From: Burkholderiaceae bacterium
Lineage (GTDB): Bacteria; Pseudomonadota; Gammaproteobacteria; Burkholderiales; Burkholderiaceae_F
Assembly (NCBI GenBank): GCA_022843955.1
Contig: JALHMQ010000023.1
Location: forward strand, 1 to 64,000
Direction: 5' to 3'
Length of the DNA stretch: 64,000 bases
Shown here in pieces: positions 9,726-21,700 of the stretch (positions are counted from its first letter, which is position 1; every line of letters starts with the position of its first letter). A program made the position numbers and the translations under genes. Under the pieces are notes generated by a model. That model saw nothing but the letters and a program-made list of their open reading frames with translations. It had not been told where the DNA came from and did no database searches.

Positions 9726-9777
9726 GATGAACTCTTGGACAAGGCGTTGATTCGTTGAGGTGAGGGTTGAGGTGCGG

Positions 9778-10455
9778 CTAGCTGTCGCTGGAGGTCACGC
9801 GCACGCGTAGCGGCTGCGGTAACCCGTCGGGCACTGGCGTGCGAAGTGCTGCCATGCGCGACAGGCCATCGCGGATCAGGGCGGCGATCGTTTGGTCGTT
9901 GAGTCCATTGACCACCTCATAGCGCTCGATGCGCCCGTCGCGCGCAAACCAGATCTGCACTTCGATGCGGTACTCGACGTTGCGCAGCTGATCGATACGC
10001 GCCAACTCCTGCGCAATGTGACGCGCCGCGCCGTTGGCGAACATGGAATGGCTCAGGCCGCCTCCGCCGCCGCCGAGGGTGACGTCGCGGCCGCCTGGCC
10101 GGCCAGCCAGGCCGAAGCCGTCGCCCGCTCCGGTCCCCTGGGCATCGATACCGAGCGGGCCGGGAGGTGGCGCCTGCGACTCGGACTTCGGTTCGTCGGC
10201 GGGTCGGGGCGTGTCGATCTTCACCTCGTCCTGGACCTTGGGTGGCTCAGGCGGCTTCTCTTCTGGTTTGGGTGGTGGCGGCGGCGGTGGCGGGCGTAGC
10301 ACCGTCACCTGCTGCACCGTGCGTCGAGGCTGCTGGGCGCTGTCCGACCGCAGCCAGCTGATGAACCACCAGATCAGCGCGAGCGTCGCCAAGCCGAGCA
10401 GCGACAGCGCAATGCCGCGCGCGAACGAGGGGCGAGAGCGGTAGTCGGTACGCAT
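9778..10455 (-). CDS. tonB: TonB-family energy transducer
   Basis: A 225-residue protein. One membrane anchor lies at ~14-36. The Pro/Lys/Glu-rich periplasmic spacer (~54-100) contains eight consecutive prolines, and a Gly-rich segment covers ~108-133. A TonB C-terminal-like domain covers ~142-225 (YRIEVQIWFARDGRI, then NQTI-like helix and RVRVTS strand). In this family the protein carries proton-motive-force energy from ExbB/ExbD to an outer-membrane partner. It sits 16 bp after exbD and 52 bp before the porin gene. The dedicated linkage to a two-partner-secretion pair is the notable point. The outer-membrane partner cannot be named from sequence; no canonical receptor is encoded in the operon. 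Confidence 0.85.
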   Translation of the reverse strand: MRTDYRSRPSFARGIALSLLGLATLALIWWFISWLRSDSAQQPRRTVQQVTVLRPPPPPPPPKPEEKPPEPPKVQDEVKIDTPRPADEPKSESQAPPPGPLGIDAQGTGAGDGFGLAGRPGGRDVTLGGGGGGLSHSMFANGAARHIAQELARIDQLRNVEYRIEVQIWFARDGRIERYEVVNGLNDQTIAALIRDGLSRMAALRTPVPDGLPQPLRVRVTSSDS

Positions 10456-10471
10456 CGGCGTCGGATCGGGT

Positions 10472-10873
10472 TCAGTTCACGATCCGCTGAGTCACCAGCC
10501 CGAGTTGCGTGATCTCGAGCTTCCCCATCAGGTCAAGCACGGCCATCACCTTCTCGTACTGCACCTTGGCGTCGCCCTTGATCACCACCGGCAGACTCGG
10601 ATTCACCGCCTTGAGCGAGCGCAGTTGCTGCTCGAGCTCAGCCATTGACACCGGATAGGCGTCTAAGAACATGCGGCCGTCTTCGGTGATCGTCACCGCC
10701 TTGGTCTGCGGCTTGGCCAGGCTCGGCGCATTGCTCGCCTTCGGCAGGTTGATCTTGATCCCCTGCACGCTGGCGGTGGTCATGATGATGAAGATGATCA
10801 GAAGCACATACGCGAGGTCGAGCATCGGCGTCACGTTGATGTCGTCGTAGACCTTGTCGTCCTGAACCTGCAT
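10472..10873 (-). CDS. exbD: ExbD/TolR-family proton channel subunit
   Basis: A 133-residue protein of typical ExbD length. A short cytoplasmic N-terminus leads to the transmembrane helix with the family motif INVTPMLDLAYVLLIIF. Asp19 in it aligns with the proton-carrying Asp25 of E. coli ExbD. The periplasmic part (LPVVIKGDAKVQYEKVMAVLD) matches the ExbD/TolR fold. GGAGG precedes the ATG. It is 13 bp downstream of the ExbB-fusion gene and 16 bp upstream of tonB, so it forms the inner-membrane motor with these two. Confidence 0.93.
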   Translation of the reverse strand: MQVQDDKVYDDINVTPMLDLAYVLLIIFIIMTTASVQGIKINLPKASNAPSLAKPQTKAVTITEDGRMFLDAYPVSMAELEQQLRSLKAVNPSLPVVIKGDAKVQYEKVMAVLDLMGKLEITQLGLVTQRIVN

Positions 10874-10886
10874 CGCAGCCTCCGCC

Positions 10887-12614
10887 TCAGTTGGACTGGT
10901 GTTCGGCCATCTTGGCCACGAACTCGTCCGAGAAGGCCTGCATGTCCGCGGTGATGCCCTTGATGCGCGTCAGCAGGTAGTTGTATCCGAACAGTGCGGG
11001 AATCGCGACGGTGAGGCCGGCCACCGTCGCCAGCAGGGCGGCCGCGATGCCCGGGGCGATCGCGTTGATGTTCACGTCCCCTGCCGCGGCGATCGCGGCG
11101 AAAGTGATCATCACCCCGATCACCGTGCCGAGCAGCCCGAGAAAGGGGCCGCCCGAGATGGCGATGGTCAGCAGCACCATGCTGCGGTTCAGGCGCTGCA
11201 TTTCGCGGATCAGCGTCGAGTCGATACTGGCCTTGATCGCGGTCATTGCCTCGGCACTTACACCACTGCGCTTCTGCTCGACCACGCGATGCCTCAGCTC
11301 CTTCATTCCCGTTTCGTAAAGGCGGGCCAACGACGAGTGCTTCAGCCGCCCGTTGCCAAGCGAGGTCGGCGGGGCGCTTCGCGGATCGAGAAACGCTGCG
11401 GGCTGCTTCTCGAACTCGTCGAGGAAGTCTGCGTTGCCGCGGTCGGTGCGCGCCAGCAACACGGCCTTGGTCGCCATCACGTAGAGGGCGATCACGAGCA
11501 TCAAGGCGCAGATGACGATGACGACGATCGCGTCGACGGTCAGACTGTTGAACAGCACCGCGATGTAGCCGTGGCCGCCAACGGATGCCGCTTCCTCCGG
11601 CTCGCCGTACACGAGCAGCTTGCCCTCCATCCCCTGTGTCGCCTCGGCGCGTATCGCAGCCGCCGAGCGCGCCACCGCCGCCAGATGGACAACGTCCAGT
11701 TCGCCGACATAGTCGAGCCCGAGCGTCAGGTCACCCGCGAGGTCACCGACCAGCGCGGCGGATTGCGTCACGACCTCAGCGCCGTTGACGAAGATCGCCA
11801 GCCGACTACCCGCGATGACGGCAAGGTGAGTCCACTCGCCCGCCACCAGCTTGCCGCCGCTGGCCTTGGCAGTGCCTAGCGCCGCGCTGACCGTGCCACC
11901 GGTCAGATCAACCGTAAAGGGCCCCCAGGCGAGGAGCCTGCCGCGCTGTACGTCGACGGGCTTGATCCAGGCGGAGAACGTGACGCCGGCGTTCGGGCCG
12001 CTCGCCGTGACTCGCGCCGCCGGGACCATCGCGACCCGCATCGGGGTACCAGAAAACACCGCCGACGTGCCGGCGAATCCGCCAGCGTTGGCACTGGCGC
12101 CAGCGGCAGCCACCGGGTTGGCGTACGCGCTGTGATCGGCGAACGCCGCCTGCGGCTGGGAGAAGTTCAGTCGCAGAAGTTCATCAGCACCGAAGACGCC
12201 CTTCGGGTCGTCGGCAGGAACCGCCTTGTCGTTGCCCGAGTACAACCAGAACGCCTCGGTCGACACGCCCGGCACGACCCGTGGTACCTGCACCCACAGG
12301 ATCGCCAGCTGATTGCCAACATCGAACACCTCGACAAAGTGCTTTAGGGGGGTCTTGTCATCCCCCGAAACGAATCGGATGTCGGTGCCGTCGGGCTTTG
12401 CATCGGAAAACAGAAAGTTGCCGCTATGCAGTCGAACGGCGACCGCAAGGGGTCCAACCGCCTCACGGATGTCGGCGCCTTGGGGGCTGGCATCGAGCGT
12501 GACCTTCTTTCGGTACTTCCAGTCCGGGTTCCACCACGCCTGCGCCGGCGAGGGCAGCAAGGCAAGCAGGAGCGTGGACGTCAGGAGGGCAAGGAGTACG
12601 CGCAAGCGATTCAT
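10887..12614 (-). CDS. DUF2341 + LamG-like + MotA/TolQ/ExbB fusion protein
   Basis: A 575-residue protein with a signal peptide (~1-26) and a DUF2341 domain from ~27 (WWNPDWKYRKKV). A LamG/concanavalin-like domain covers ~180-335 (TFSAWIKP, GEWTHLAVI, IFVNGAEV). Transmembrane helix 1 is ~358-380, and the ExbB/TolQ core has helices ~478-508 and ~518-545. The core keeps GTVIG and the LLATVAGL...AIPA signature (Thr497 and Thr530 align with E. coli ExbB Thr148 and Thr181). The intramembrane Glu of E. coli ExbB (Glu176) is Ala525 here. The ATG at 12614 is chosen because it begins the signal peptide. The periplasmic half would place a putative carbohydrate-binding module on a proton channel. It is followed at 13 bp by exbD. 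Confidence 0.9.
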   Translation of the reverse strand: MNRLRVLLALLTSTLLLALLPSPAQAWWNPDWKYRKKVTLDASPQGADIREAVGPLAVAVRLHSGNFLFSDAKPDGTDIRFVSGDDKTPLKHFVEVFDVGNQLAILWVQVPRVVPGVSTEAFWLYSGNDKAVPADDPKGVFGADELLRLNFSQPQAAFADHSAYANPVAAAGASANAGGFAGTSAVFSGTPMRVAMVPAARVTASGPNAGVTFSAWIKPVDVQRGRLLAWGPFTVDLTGGTVSAALGTAKASGGKLVAGEWTHLAVIAGSRLAIFVNGAEVVTQSAALVGDLAGDLTLGLDYVGELDVVHLAAVARSAAAIRAEATQGMEGKLLVYGEPEEAASVGGHGYIAVLFNSLTVDAIVVIVICALMLVIALYVMATKAVLLARTDRGNADFLDEFEKQPAAFLDPRSAPPTSLGNGRLKHSSLARLYETGMKELRHRVVEQKRSGVSAEAMTAIKASIDSTLIREMQRLNRSMVLLTIAISGGPFLGLLGTVIGVMITFAAIAAAGDVNINAIAPGIAAALLATVAGLTVAIPALFGYNYLLTRIKGITADMQAFSDEFVAKMAEHQSN

Positions 12615-12764
12615 CGTGGAGTCCGCGCAGCGGAGTTCATCAAACGGAGGGGCTGGGTGACCAGAGCAGTGTTTGGTGCGAGCATGTCGTCTTGGTGACG
12701 GCGAGCGCGCGTGCGACACGCGCATCGGCGGGACCGCGATGCGCGCGTTGCCTTTCGATGTCGA

Positions 12765-15700
12765 TCAGTCATCGCCGAACCTGATGAACTCGCCGCGGAC
12801 GCGCTTGCGGCGCTCCTTCTCGGCGCGTTCCTCGGCCTCCTTCTGCTGGGCCGCGGCGGTACGTTGGGTCTCTTCGAGCGCCTTCGTCGCCTGGTTGCTG
12901 ACGCTCGAGGACGGCACCGGCGCAACGGGAGCAACCACCACGGCGCCGCCAGCCACGCCGCCCCCGGCCGAAATGTTTCCGGCGTTCAGCACGATGTTTG
13001 TGCCCAGCGTCACGGTGCCGGCGTCGGCGCGAATGCCGGCTTCGCCGGCGTCGATGAAGCCGCGCGGCGCGATCAGCCGAATGTCGCTCGGCGGCTGCTC
13101 GGTGCGCGTGCGCAATGCGCCGATGCCACTGCCGCTGACGCTGGCCGTGACGTCGAACGTGACGCTGCCATCGGGACCGATCGACAGGCGCGGCGGCGGT
13201 GCGACCGTCACGTCGCGCGGGCCGCGGCCGGCATCGATGTTGCCGAGCGACGACCACAGCTGGATGTCGCCACCGGCAATGGTGAACACGCGCGAGCGGA
13301 ACACGTCGAAGTTGTCGCGCACCGCGCCGAATACATCGCCGCTGCCGAGCGTGAGGATGCCGAGCTGATCCGGGCGCTTCTCGATCGCCCCGGCGGGCGG
13401 ATTACCCTGCCCCACCAGCACGCCGCCGCGCGGCGCAAACAGCGTCACGTCGCCGCTTTGCTCCGCCTTGATCTGGCTGAACACGAGCGAGATGTCGTTC
13501 GCGCCGACCGCACCCGCCGGCGAGTAGGCGGCGGCCAGATCGGTCAGCCCGCGCGCGAACGGTGTCCCCTGGCCCGGATCGACGCGGCCGGCCGCCCGCA
13601 GTGCATCGAGGGCCGTACCGCCGACTTGCAGCGTTGAGGCCAGCAGCTCCCGGCCGCCCGAGGACAGCGCTTCGTCGGACAGGCCGGCCAGCGCGCGCGA
13701 GAACGCGGACCGCGGGTCGTTGACGGCGGTTGGGTCAGCCAGCCCGAGGCGCAGCACCTGCGCGATGGTGTCCGGCAGCGCGGCCAGGACCTGCTCTCTC
13801 AGCGCCTGAGCGTTTGCGACGGCGTCGAACGGATTGCTGAGGACGAACTGGCGCAGGCCCTGCGCGTGGTCCTGGATGCGCGGGAACAGATCCGCCAGTG
13901 CCACGTAACCCGCAGCGAAGGTGTCGGTGTTGACGGTGGCGACGAAGCGCTCGTTGGCGACCCGCTGCACCTGCGTCACCAGCGTGATCGCCGCGCGCTG
14001 CAATTGCAGCGGCGACAGTGCGGCCAACTCGCGACTGATCGCAGAGTTCGGGTCGTCAATCGCGGCGCGGTTCGCCAAGGCACGCTGCAGGAGGTCGCGC
14101 ACCGCCGCGTCGAACTTGTCTTCCAGCACTGACGCGTTCAGCTCGATGGCATCGGTGCCAGCCGCAGCGAATGCGTCATAGCGGATGAACTGACGCAGGG
14201 CGTTCGCATAGTCCGGCGCCCTCGCAAAGCCGTCGGCGCCGCGCCCAAGGCCGGCTGCCACCACAAGCGACGCGCCTGCTTCCGGCAGGAAGGCGTTGGC
14301 AAGGTTGCCGCGCGAGACGATGCCACCGCCGGTGCCCAGGCTGATCGCACCACCTGCCAGCACCTCGGCCGCGCCGGCACCCCGAATCTCGATCGAGAAG
14401 TCGGTCGCGCTGCCGCCACTCGCAGAAAAGTCGATGTCGCCGCCAGCGCTGATGCGTGTGATGCTCTCTGCGTTCGCGTTTTGCACCAGCAGGCGCGCGC
14501 CATTGCCGATGTTCTGTCCAGCCGAAAACTCCGCGAACTTCGGCAGGTCGAACGTCACCGCCTCGATCGAACCGGTGCGCGCAACCACATGTACCGGTTC
14601 AGTGTCGGCGACATGAAGCGGCTGCGGCGTGCCGGCGTGGCGTGCCGTGGTCGCCAGGTCGAAGCTGCCGAGGGCGCCGCTGGCCGCGAACAGCGCTCGT
14701 TGCTCAGCCAGCGTGGCCGGCGCCCTTGCATTTGGCAGGGTCGACGGATCGAGGTCCGACATCACGATCGCCCCAGATCCGCCGATGCTGCCGTCGGCCA
14801 GCATGCGCAGCTGTCCGTTGGCATCGGGGAACATCAGCACCGAGCCGCCGATCTGCGTGTCGCCACTGAAGCTCACCAGGTCGACCGTGGACGGCGCGAT
14901 CAGGAAGGGGCGTCGGTCTGCAGTGTTGGCGCTCAACTGCGCGCCGTACACCGAGCTGAGCGAGCCACCGAACGACACGTCGCCCGTCAATGACCGCACC
15001 GACAGGGCGCTGTCCTCGCCATAGGTGGCGAAGGCGACGTTGCGCGGCGTGATGGCGTTGCCACCACCCGTAATCTGTGCGGTGGCTGGCGCCGCCCACG
15101 TGGGGTTGAATGCGACCACCACGCGCGCATTGCCGATCGCCTGCACGTCGGCTCGGTTGTTGCCGAGTGCGACCCGCAGCTGATCGCTCGCGGCCGATCC
15201 CTCGATCTCGCCGGCGCGCAGCGTGAGATCGCCGCGCTGCGCGTAGTAAGTACCGCCGCTCAGCCGCCGGCCGGCGCTCACGTCCAGCGAGCCGCCGTTG
15301 CGCTCCGCCAACGCATAGCCGGTCACTACGGTCGGGTCGGCAGCGGCGGTTTGTGCCTGCATGAACGCATTGGTAGGCACGGAGGCACCGACCCGGTTGA
15401 TGTCGCGACCGGCTCGCATCGACAGATCGCCGCCACCGAGGGCGCCTACGCCTTGCTGGAAACGGCCGACGTTCACCCACCATGCGGTTAGCGTGCCCGT
15501 GCTGAAGCCGCCGCTGTCGTCGAGGTCGCCGACGCGCCACAACCACTCGTTCACCAGCTGCGTGGAGCCGCTGGTCGAGCCGATGTCGCGGCCCGCCGTC
15601 AGCCGCACGCCGCCACCGTGCTGGGTGAACAGCGGTGGCGGATTCAGGGACGTCACCTGCGCGCTGGTGAAGGCAGGGCCAGCCACCGAAGCCACTCCGG

Positions 15701-18700
15701 CGCTGAAGATCACCGATGTCTGGCTGGCGAGCGTGATGTCGTTGGCGGCCGCGATGTCGATGCGGCCGGTACCGGTGCGCACCGCGCCGTTGGCGCCGAT
15801 CGTCACGTTGCCGCTGCTGCCAACGGTCGTCGCAGCACTTGCCGCACTGCGGTCGGCACCCGCGGTGAGCTGGACGCGCCAGCTGTCGCCTGCGGCGAAC
15901 GGCCGCAACGTTGGTGTGGTGCCACTCGCCGACCCCGTGACGCCGTCGGTCAGCAGCTGGGTGATGTTGATGTTGCCGCCGGCACGCAGCGTCAGCGCGC
16001 CCGGATCGCTGCCGGCCAGCGTGTTGCCGCCGTAGCGCCACTGGAACGGACTGCCGGTATCGCCCGTCACCAGCCCGGCGGTGAAATCGAGCGCTGTCGC
16101 CAGCGTGATGTCGCCCGGCGTGCGGATCTCCAGGCCTGGGCGCAGTGAGAACCCGGCGGTGCCGCCGCGGTTCAGGCGTGCCGCCATGGCGGCACGGTTG
16201 GCGGCCGACATGTAGTCGGACAGCGCGGTACGCAGCCCCGGCAGCGGATTGGCCGCCGTGGCGGCGCCGCTCGGCGACAGCGACAGGTTGCCGGTGAGGT
16301 TGGCGATCACCACCGCCTCCACCACCTCTTGCCGTGCGCCCTGCAGGTAGCTCGACGGCAGGGTCGCGATCGCCACGTCGTTGCCGACGCGCGCGCTGCG
16401 CAGGGTCATCGTGCCGTTCAGCGCCGCTACCGTGGCACCGACGTCGACCTGCGCACCTTCGCTGATGACAATCGCATCCAGCGCCGGGCGCGCGGCGGCG
16501 GCTTCGTGCACGCGCGCCGACAGCAGCACGCTGCCGCCCTCCTCGCTGGCTTGCGTCGCTGCGGCTGTGATGCGCGCAGTGGCGCCCAGCGCAACCTGAT
16601 CGCGGGCGTGCAACTCCACGCGCCCGCCGCGCGCTCCGCTCGCGTCGAGTGTGCCGTCGATGCGCACCTGGCCGTCGGCCGGCCGCGTGGCGCCATCGCT
16701 GCCGTCGGCGGCGATGATGATTTCGGCCGCGTCGATGCGCTGATCCGCGCCGAGCTGCGTATTGCCGCTGCGCGCGCGCACCGTCACCGATCGTGCCGGC
16801 GCGTCCCCGGCGCCGGCCGTCAGCGCGGTGGTGACCGCCGCCAGATCCGGCAGGCGGCCGACGTCGATCGTTACGCGCGCACCGTTCGCCTCGCTGCCGC
16901 GTGCGGTCGCCACCTCGCCGGACAGCTCGACCGTGCCACGCGTCGCGCTGATCGACAGGGCGCCGGCGTCGCCGCTGCGGCCGGCGCCGCGCAGGTCCAG
17001 GCGTGCACCGGCTTCCTGCCGGACCGAGCCACTCGCACTGGCCAACGCAACGCCGCCGGCCGACGCGTCCGCCTGCGTAGTGCCGAACGTCTGGGTGGTG
17101 CCGGCAACGTCGATCAGCGCGCCGCTGCCGAGGACCACGTCGTCACCGGCGTCGCTGCCGGTGGCGCGCAGCGTCACTGCGCCGGAAGGCGCGACGATGC
17201 GCCCGCTAACGTCGACGCGGCGTCCTTCGAAGGCCAGCGTGGCACCCAGATCGGCGGGTCGCTCGGCGCTCGCGGAACCGTTGGCCAGGAGTGCGAGCGC
17301 GCCGCTGGCAGTCACCCCGTGGTCCGCAGCCGAGGTTGCGGTCACCTGTGCAGCGGACAGCTGCACGGCGCCGCTCACATCCAGGCGGCCGCTGCCTTCG
17401 AAGCGGATCGTGCCGCCCGCGGCCGACGGTGCCGCCTGGGCACGCAGCCTCACCTCGTTGAAACCGGACACCTCGATGCGCCCTTCGCCGAGGACGATGT
17501 CCCCGGGCGCCCCGGCGCCGCCGACGGCGTTGATCACGAGCGCACCCTGCCCGCCGCCCGGCAAACTCGCCGTCGTGCCGGCGGTGTTGCGTAGCGTCAC
17601 CTGACCCGCCGTCAGGGTCGCGGTGTTGCCGTTGCTGCCCTGGCCGGTCAGGGCGCCGCCGTCGAGCGTCAGGCCTCGCAACGTCGGCGCCCCAGTGGCG
17701 TCGACCGTGCCAAGCGTCGCGGTGCCGAAGAAGTTGAACCCGCTCGCGCTGCGGATGGTGAAGCGCTCGGCGGTTGCGAACTGCGCCAGCAGGGTGTTGG
17801 TCAGCGTGAGGCCCGCGGTGCCGATGGGAACATCGCCGAAGTTGACGACCGCACCGCTCAAGCCGACGCTGCGCGCGTTCACGGCCACTGACGGTGCGAA
17901 GCGCTGTTCGCGCGTGCCGTCGAACAGCACCGCAGTGCCGGCCAGGCGCGCGCTGTCGGCGATGGTCAGGTCGCCTCGGGTGGCCGTGCCGGCCGCCGAC
18001 GCGCCGCTGCGCACCAGAGCCGGCACGTCGTCCGCATTGGCCACCAGCAGCGCCGCGCCGTCTCCGGTGAGGTTGATGCGTGGTGTCACCGGCGCCGATG
18101 CGCGCGCCTCGATGCGCGCGCCACTGCTGACCTCGACCGACTCACTGCCGGTCAGCAACACCTCTCCCGCGCGCAATTGGGCACCGGCGGCCACCGCCAC
18201 CCGCTGCGCACCGCGCGACAGGGTCAGGTTGCCGTCACCGTCGCGTTCGGCGCGTGCACCCAGGATCAACGACTCCGCCTGCAGCGCATCAAGGGCAGCC
18301 GCGGACAGCGTCACCTCGGCCTGCGGTGCGTCCGGTATGACGGCTGCGCTGGCACTGACAGTCAGAGACGGCGCGGCAAGTGCCACTTGCGCCCCGCGCC
18401 CGCCGGCCGCGGGCGCAGCGTCGATGGAGGGCGCAAAGCGCAGTTGATCAGCGGCGACCGACAGCGCGCCCGCGTCCACCGGCAGGCGCGGCGCCGGCTG
18501 CCCGGCGACCTGGGCGGCCGCGCCGAAGAATGCGCTCGCGCCGTACGTCTGGAACTCCGCCAGCCGGCCAAACTGCTCGCGCGTGTAGATGCGAAAGCCG
18601 CTCCAACGGGCTGTCTGGGTGCCGGCGTCGGCATTGCCAAGTCGTCCAGCAACGATCGTCGTGCCGGAGGCTTCCCGGATCACGCGCGCCGCATCCATGT

Positions 18701-21700
18701 CGCGCAGGCCCGCGACCGGCTCCACCGCCACGGCACCCGGCAGCAGCGCGTAGCGCGGTGGCATCACGGTGTAAGTACCGGCCGGGACCGGGCCGCCAGG
18801 GCCGATCGTGATCGTGCTGCCGTAGGCCAGCGTGCTCGCGTTGGAGCCCGCCGCCGCCGACGTCCCGGCATTGGTCAATGCCGCGGCATTGGTCGTCAGG
18901 TCCGCCATGACCAGCGGGTCGAACGGCGCCAGCGAGGTGCCGCGCGAAGGAACGAGCGCGAACAGCGCATTGCGCTGCGTCGTCGCCGCACCCGGCGCGG
19001 TTGGCACGAAGTTCTGCGTGACGTTGATCGAACCGCCGGGGCCTGCAACGAACTCCGCCCCGAGCAGTTCGCCACCGCCGCCGATGTCGATGCGTGCCCC
19101 CGGCGCGACATCCACGCTGCGGCCAGCGATGTCGATCCGTTTGTCGGGCAGCGTCGCGCCGCCGGGGGAGGCGAGCACGGCGCCGGTCGCTGCCGGGTTG
19201 TTCGAGTAGCTCCACACCGAGCGGTTGAACACCGCGCCGTAAGGCACCACGGCATTGCCGGCGACCGACAGTTCGGCCGTCGGTGCGATCTGCACCGTGT
19301 TGTCGGCCTGAACCACGATGGCGCCGTGCGGGGCCACCACGCGGCCCGTCTGGACGTAGTTGGGTGCGCTGAACGTCACGCTGCCGGCGGCGGACAGTGG
19401 ATCCACGGGGGCACTGCCGCTGGCCGCCACGCGGATCGTGCCAGCGGGCCGGTCGACCACACGCAGCGTGTAGTCGGTCTGCGTGACCGGGTACACCTGT
19501 GCCGCGGTGATGTTGATGTCGGCACTGGCGGTGAGTGAGCCGCGCGGGCGCACGTCGGTCGGACTGCCGCCGCCGCGCAACCGCAGGTCGTCGGCGGCGC
19601 GAACGTCGACCTGGCTCATGCCCTGCAGCGTCAAGTCACCGACCAGGTCGACGTTGCGGGCGTCGATCTGCAGCCGTCCACTGCCGCCTCGGGCGGCGGC
19701 ATCGACACCCGCTCCGGGTTGCACGTTGCGGGGCCCGAAGCCGATTGCCACGGTCGGTGCGTTCAGCGAGAGCGTGGCGTTGTCGCCGGTGCGCAGTACC
19801 TGCGATTCCAGCACCAGCGCACCGCGCGTGACCAGCGCCTGCGATTGGGGCGCCTCGATCACGTTGCTGGCCGACAGCCAGACCCGATCGAACCCAGAGC
19901 CGTTGACCAGCGAGGCCCTGACCCGGGCGCGGCCAGCGATCTGCCCGAGTTCGAAGCCCGCCCCCAGACCTGGGAGCGGTGTGCCCTGCGCACCGATCGT
20001 GAGCACCCGGTCCTGGCTGTAAAGTGCATCGAGCAGTTGGGCTTCGATGCTGACGCCGGGCACCTTCTGGTCCGGCGCCAATCCGCTCAGCTGCACCGAC
20101 AGGTTGCCGCCTGCAGCGCCGATGGCGCCGCCGCGCGCCTCGATCACGCCGTCGACCAGCAGGCCATTTTGCGCCGCCAGCGCCACGGTGCCGCCGGCCG
20201 ACGCCGCCTCGATGCGCGTGGCTGCGCCGTTGGGTCCGACATCGACCGCGTCCACAGTGCCGTTGGCACGGATCGTTGCCCCGGCATCGATCGCCACCGT
20301 GCCCAGTGGCGCATTCATGATCACGGTGCCGCCGTCGAGCACCTCGCCGCGGCGCAGCCCGCGCGCATCGGTCTGCACGGTGGAGACACCCGACACGTCG
20401 ACCTGGGCCTGGCTGCCCAGGTGGATCACGCGGTCGGCAAAGTTCTCCACGGTCGCAGTGGCTCCCGTCAGCGGCGTTGCGCTGAGCGACATCCGCACGG
20501 TGCCGGCGCTTGCCTGCAGTCGGCCGTCGACCAGGATGCGCTGGCCGGCGGCCAGCGTCACCTGGCCCCCCGATCCGACGTCGATCTGCGCTCCGGGTTC
20601 GATGCTGACCTGTCCGGTCGACAAGTCGGAGACGAGGTTGACGCTCGCCCCGCGTTGCTGCGTGGGCAGTGGCGCGTCGGCAGTTGCCACCGAAGTGATC
20701 GGGCTGCCGCTGGCCGCCAGTCGCGCATCGGGTGCGGCCACCAGGCGACGCAGTGATGGTTTGACCACCGCACCGAGCGCCACGCGCAGCGAATCGGTGC
20801 CGCGCAGCGTGAACGTCTCGAAGCCGCGGTCGAACAGGGTCGTGGTGACACCGGTTTCGCCCGCTGCCGACGCGCCGCCGATCTGCAGTCGCGGCGCGAC
20901 GATGCTCAGACCACCGCCGGCGCTGAAGCCGAAGCCGCTGATCCGCTGCTCGAAGTTGGCGCCCAGCACCAGGCTGCCGGTGTCGTTGGAGATACCCAGG
21001 CCGGACGACGTCTCGCTGCCACGCAGCGAAATCGTGCCCGCCCGACCTCCGCTGAGGCTGCCGTTGCGGTTGACCACGGCACCCGCGTCGACCGCCAGGC
21101 GAGTCACCGTGGACAGGTCCACGCGCCGACCACTGATGTCGATCGAGCCGCCGTTGCGGACGATCGGCGTGGTGGACTGTTCCTGCGGACCCAGCAGACT
21201 GTCGTTGCTGAAGCGGCCTGCGGTGTCCAGCGTCACGCCGACGCCGAACCGCACCGTGCCGCGGTCGGCGGCGTCGACCAGGTTGCGCGCTTCGCGCCGC
21301 ACGCCTTGCGCATCGTTGCTCGACAGCGGACGCTCGGCGATGCGCACGCTGCCGCCTGCGGCGGTGACCGAGGCGCCGATCTCGACCGCGTTGGCGTCCA
21401 CCGACAGCGAGCCGAACGCGCCCAGGTCCAACGGCGCATCCTGCGCCAGCTTGACCATGCCATCGCTCACGACCGCCACCTGGGTCACCCGGCCCGCACC
21501 CAGCAGCTTGGCGTCGACGGCGATCAGCCGGTCGCGCTGCTCCGGCGTCAGGGCGCCGGCGGCGGTCACGGTGTCGTTGGCGATCAGTACATGCGCGCGG
21601 GAGATCTCGGTCTGGCCATCTAAGGTGCTGTTGTCGCCGGTGCCGCCGATGCGCAAGGTGCCGCCCGCCGGCGGCGTTGTGCGCTGTCGCGTCCCGCTCA

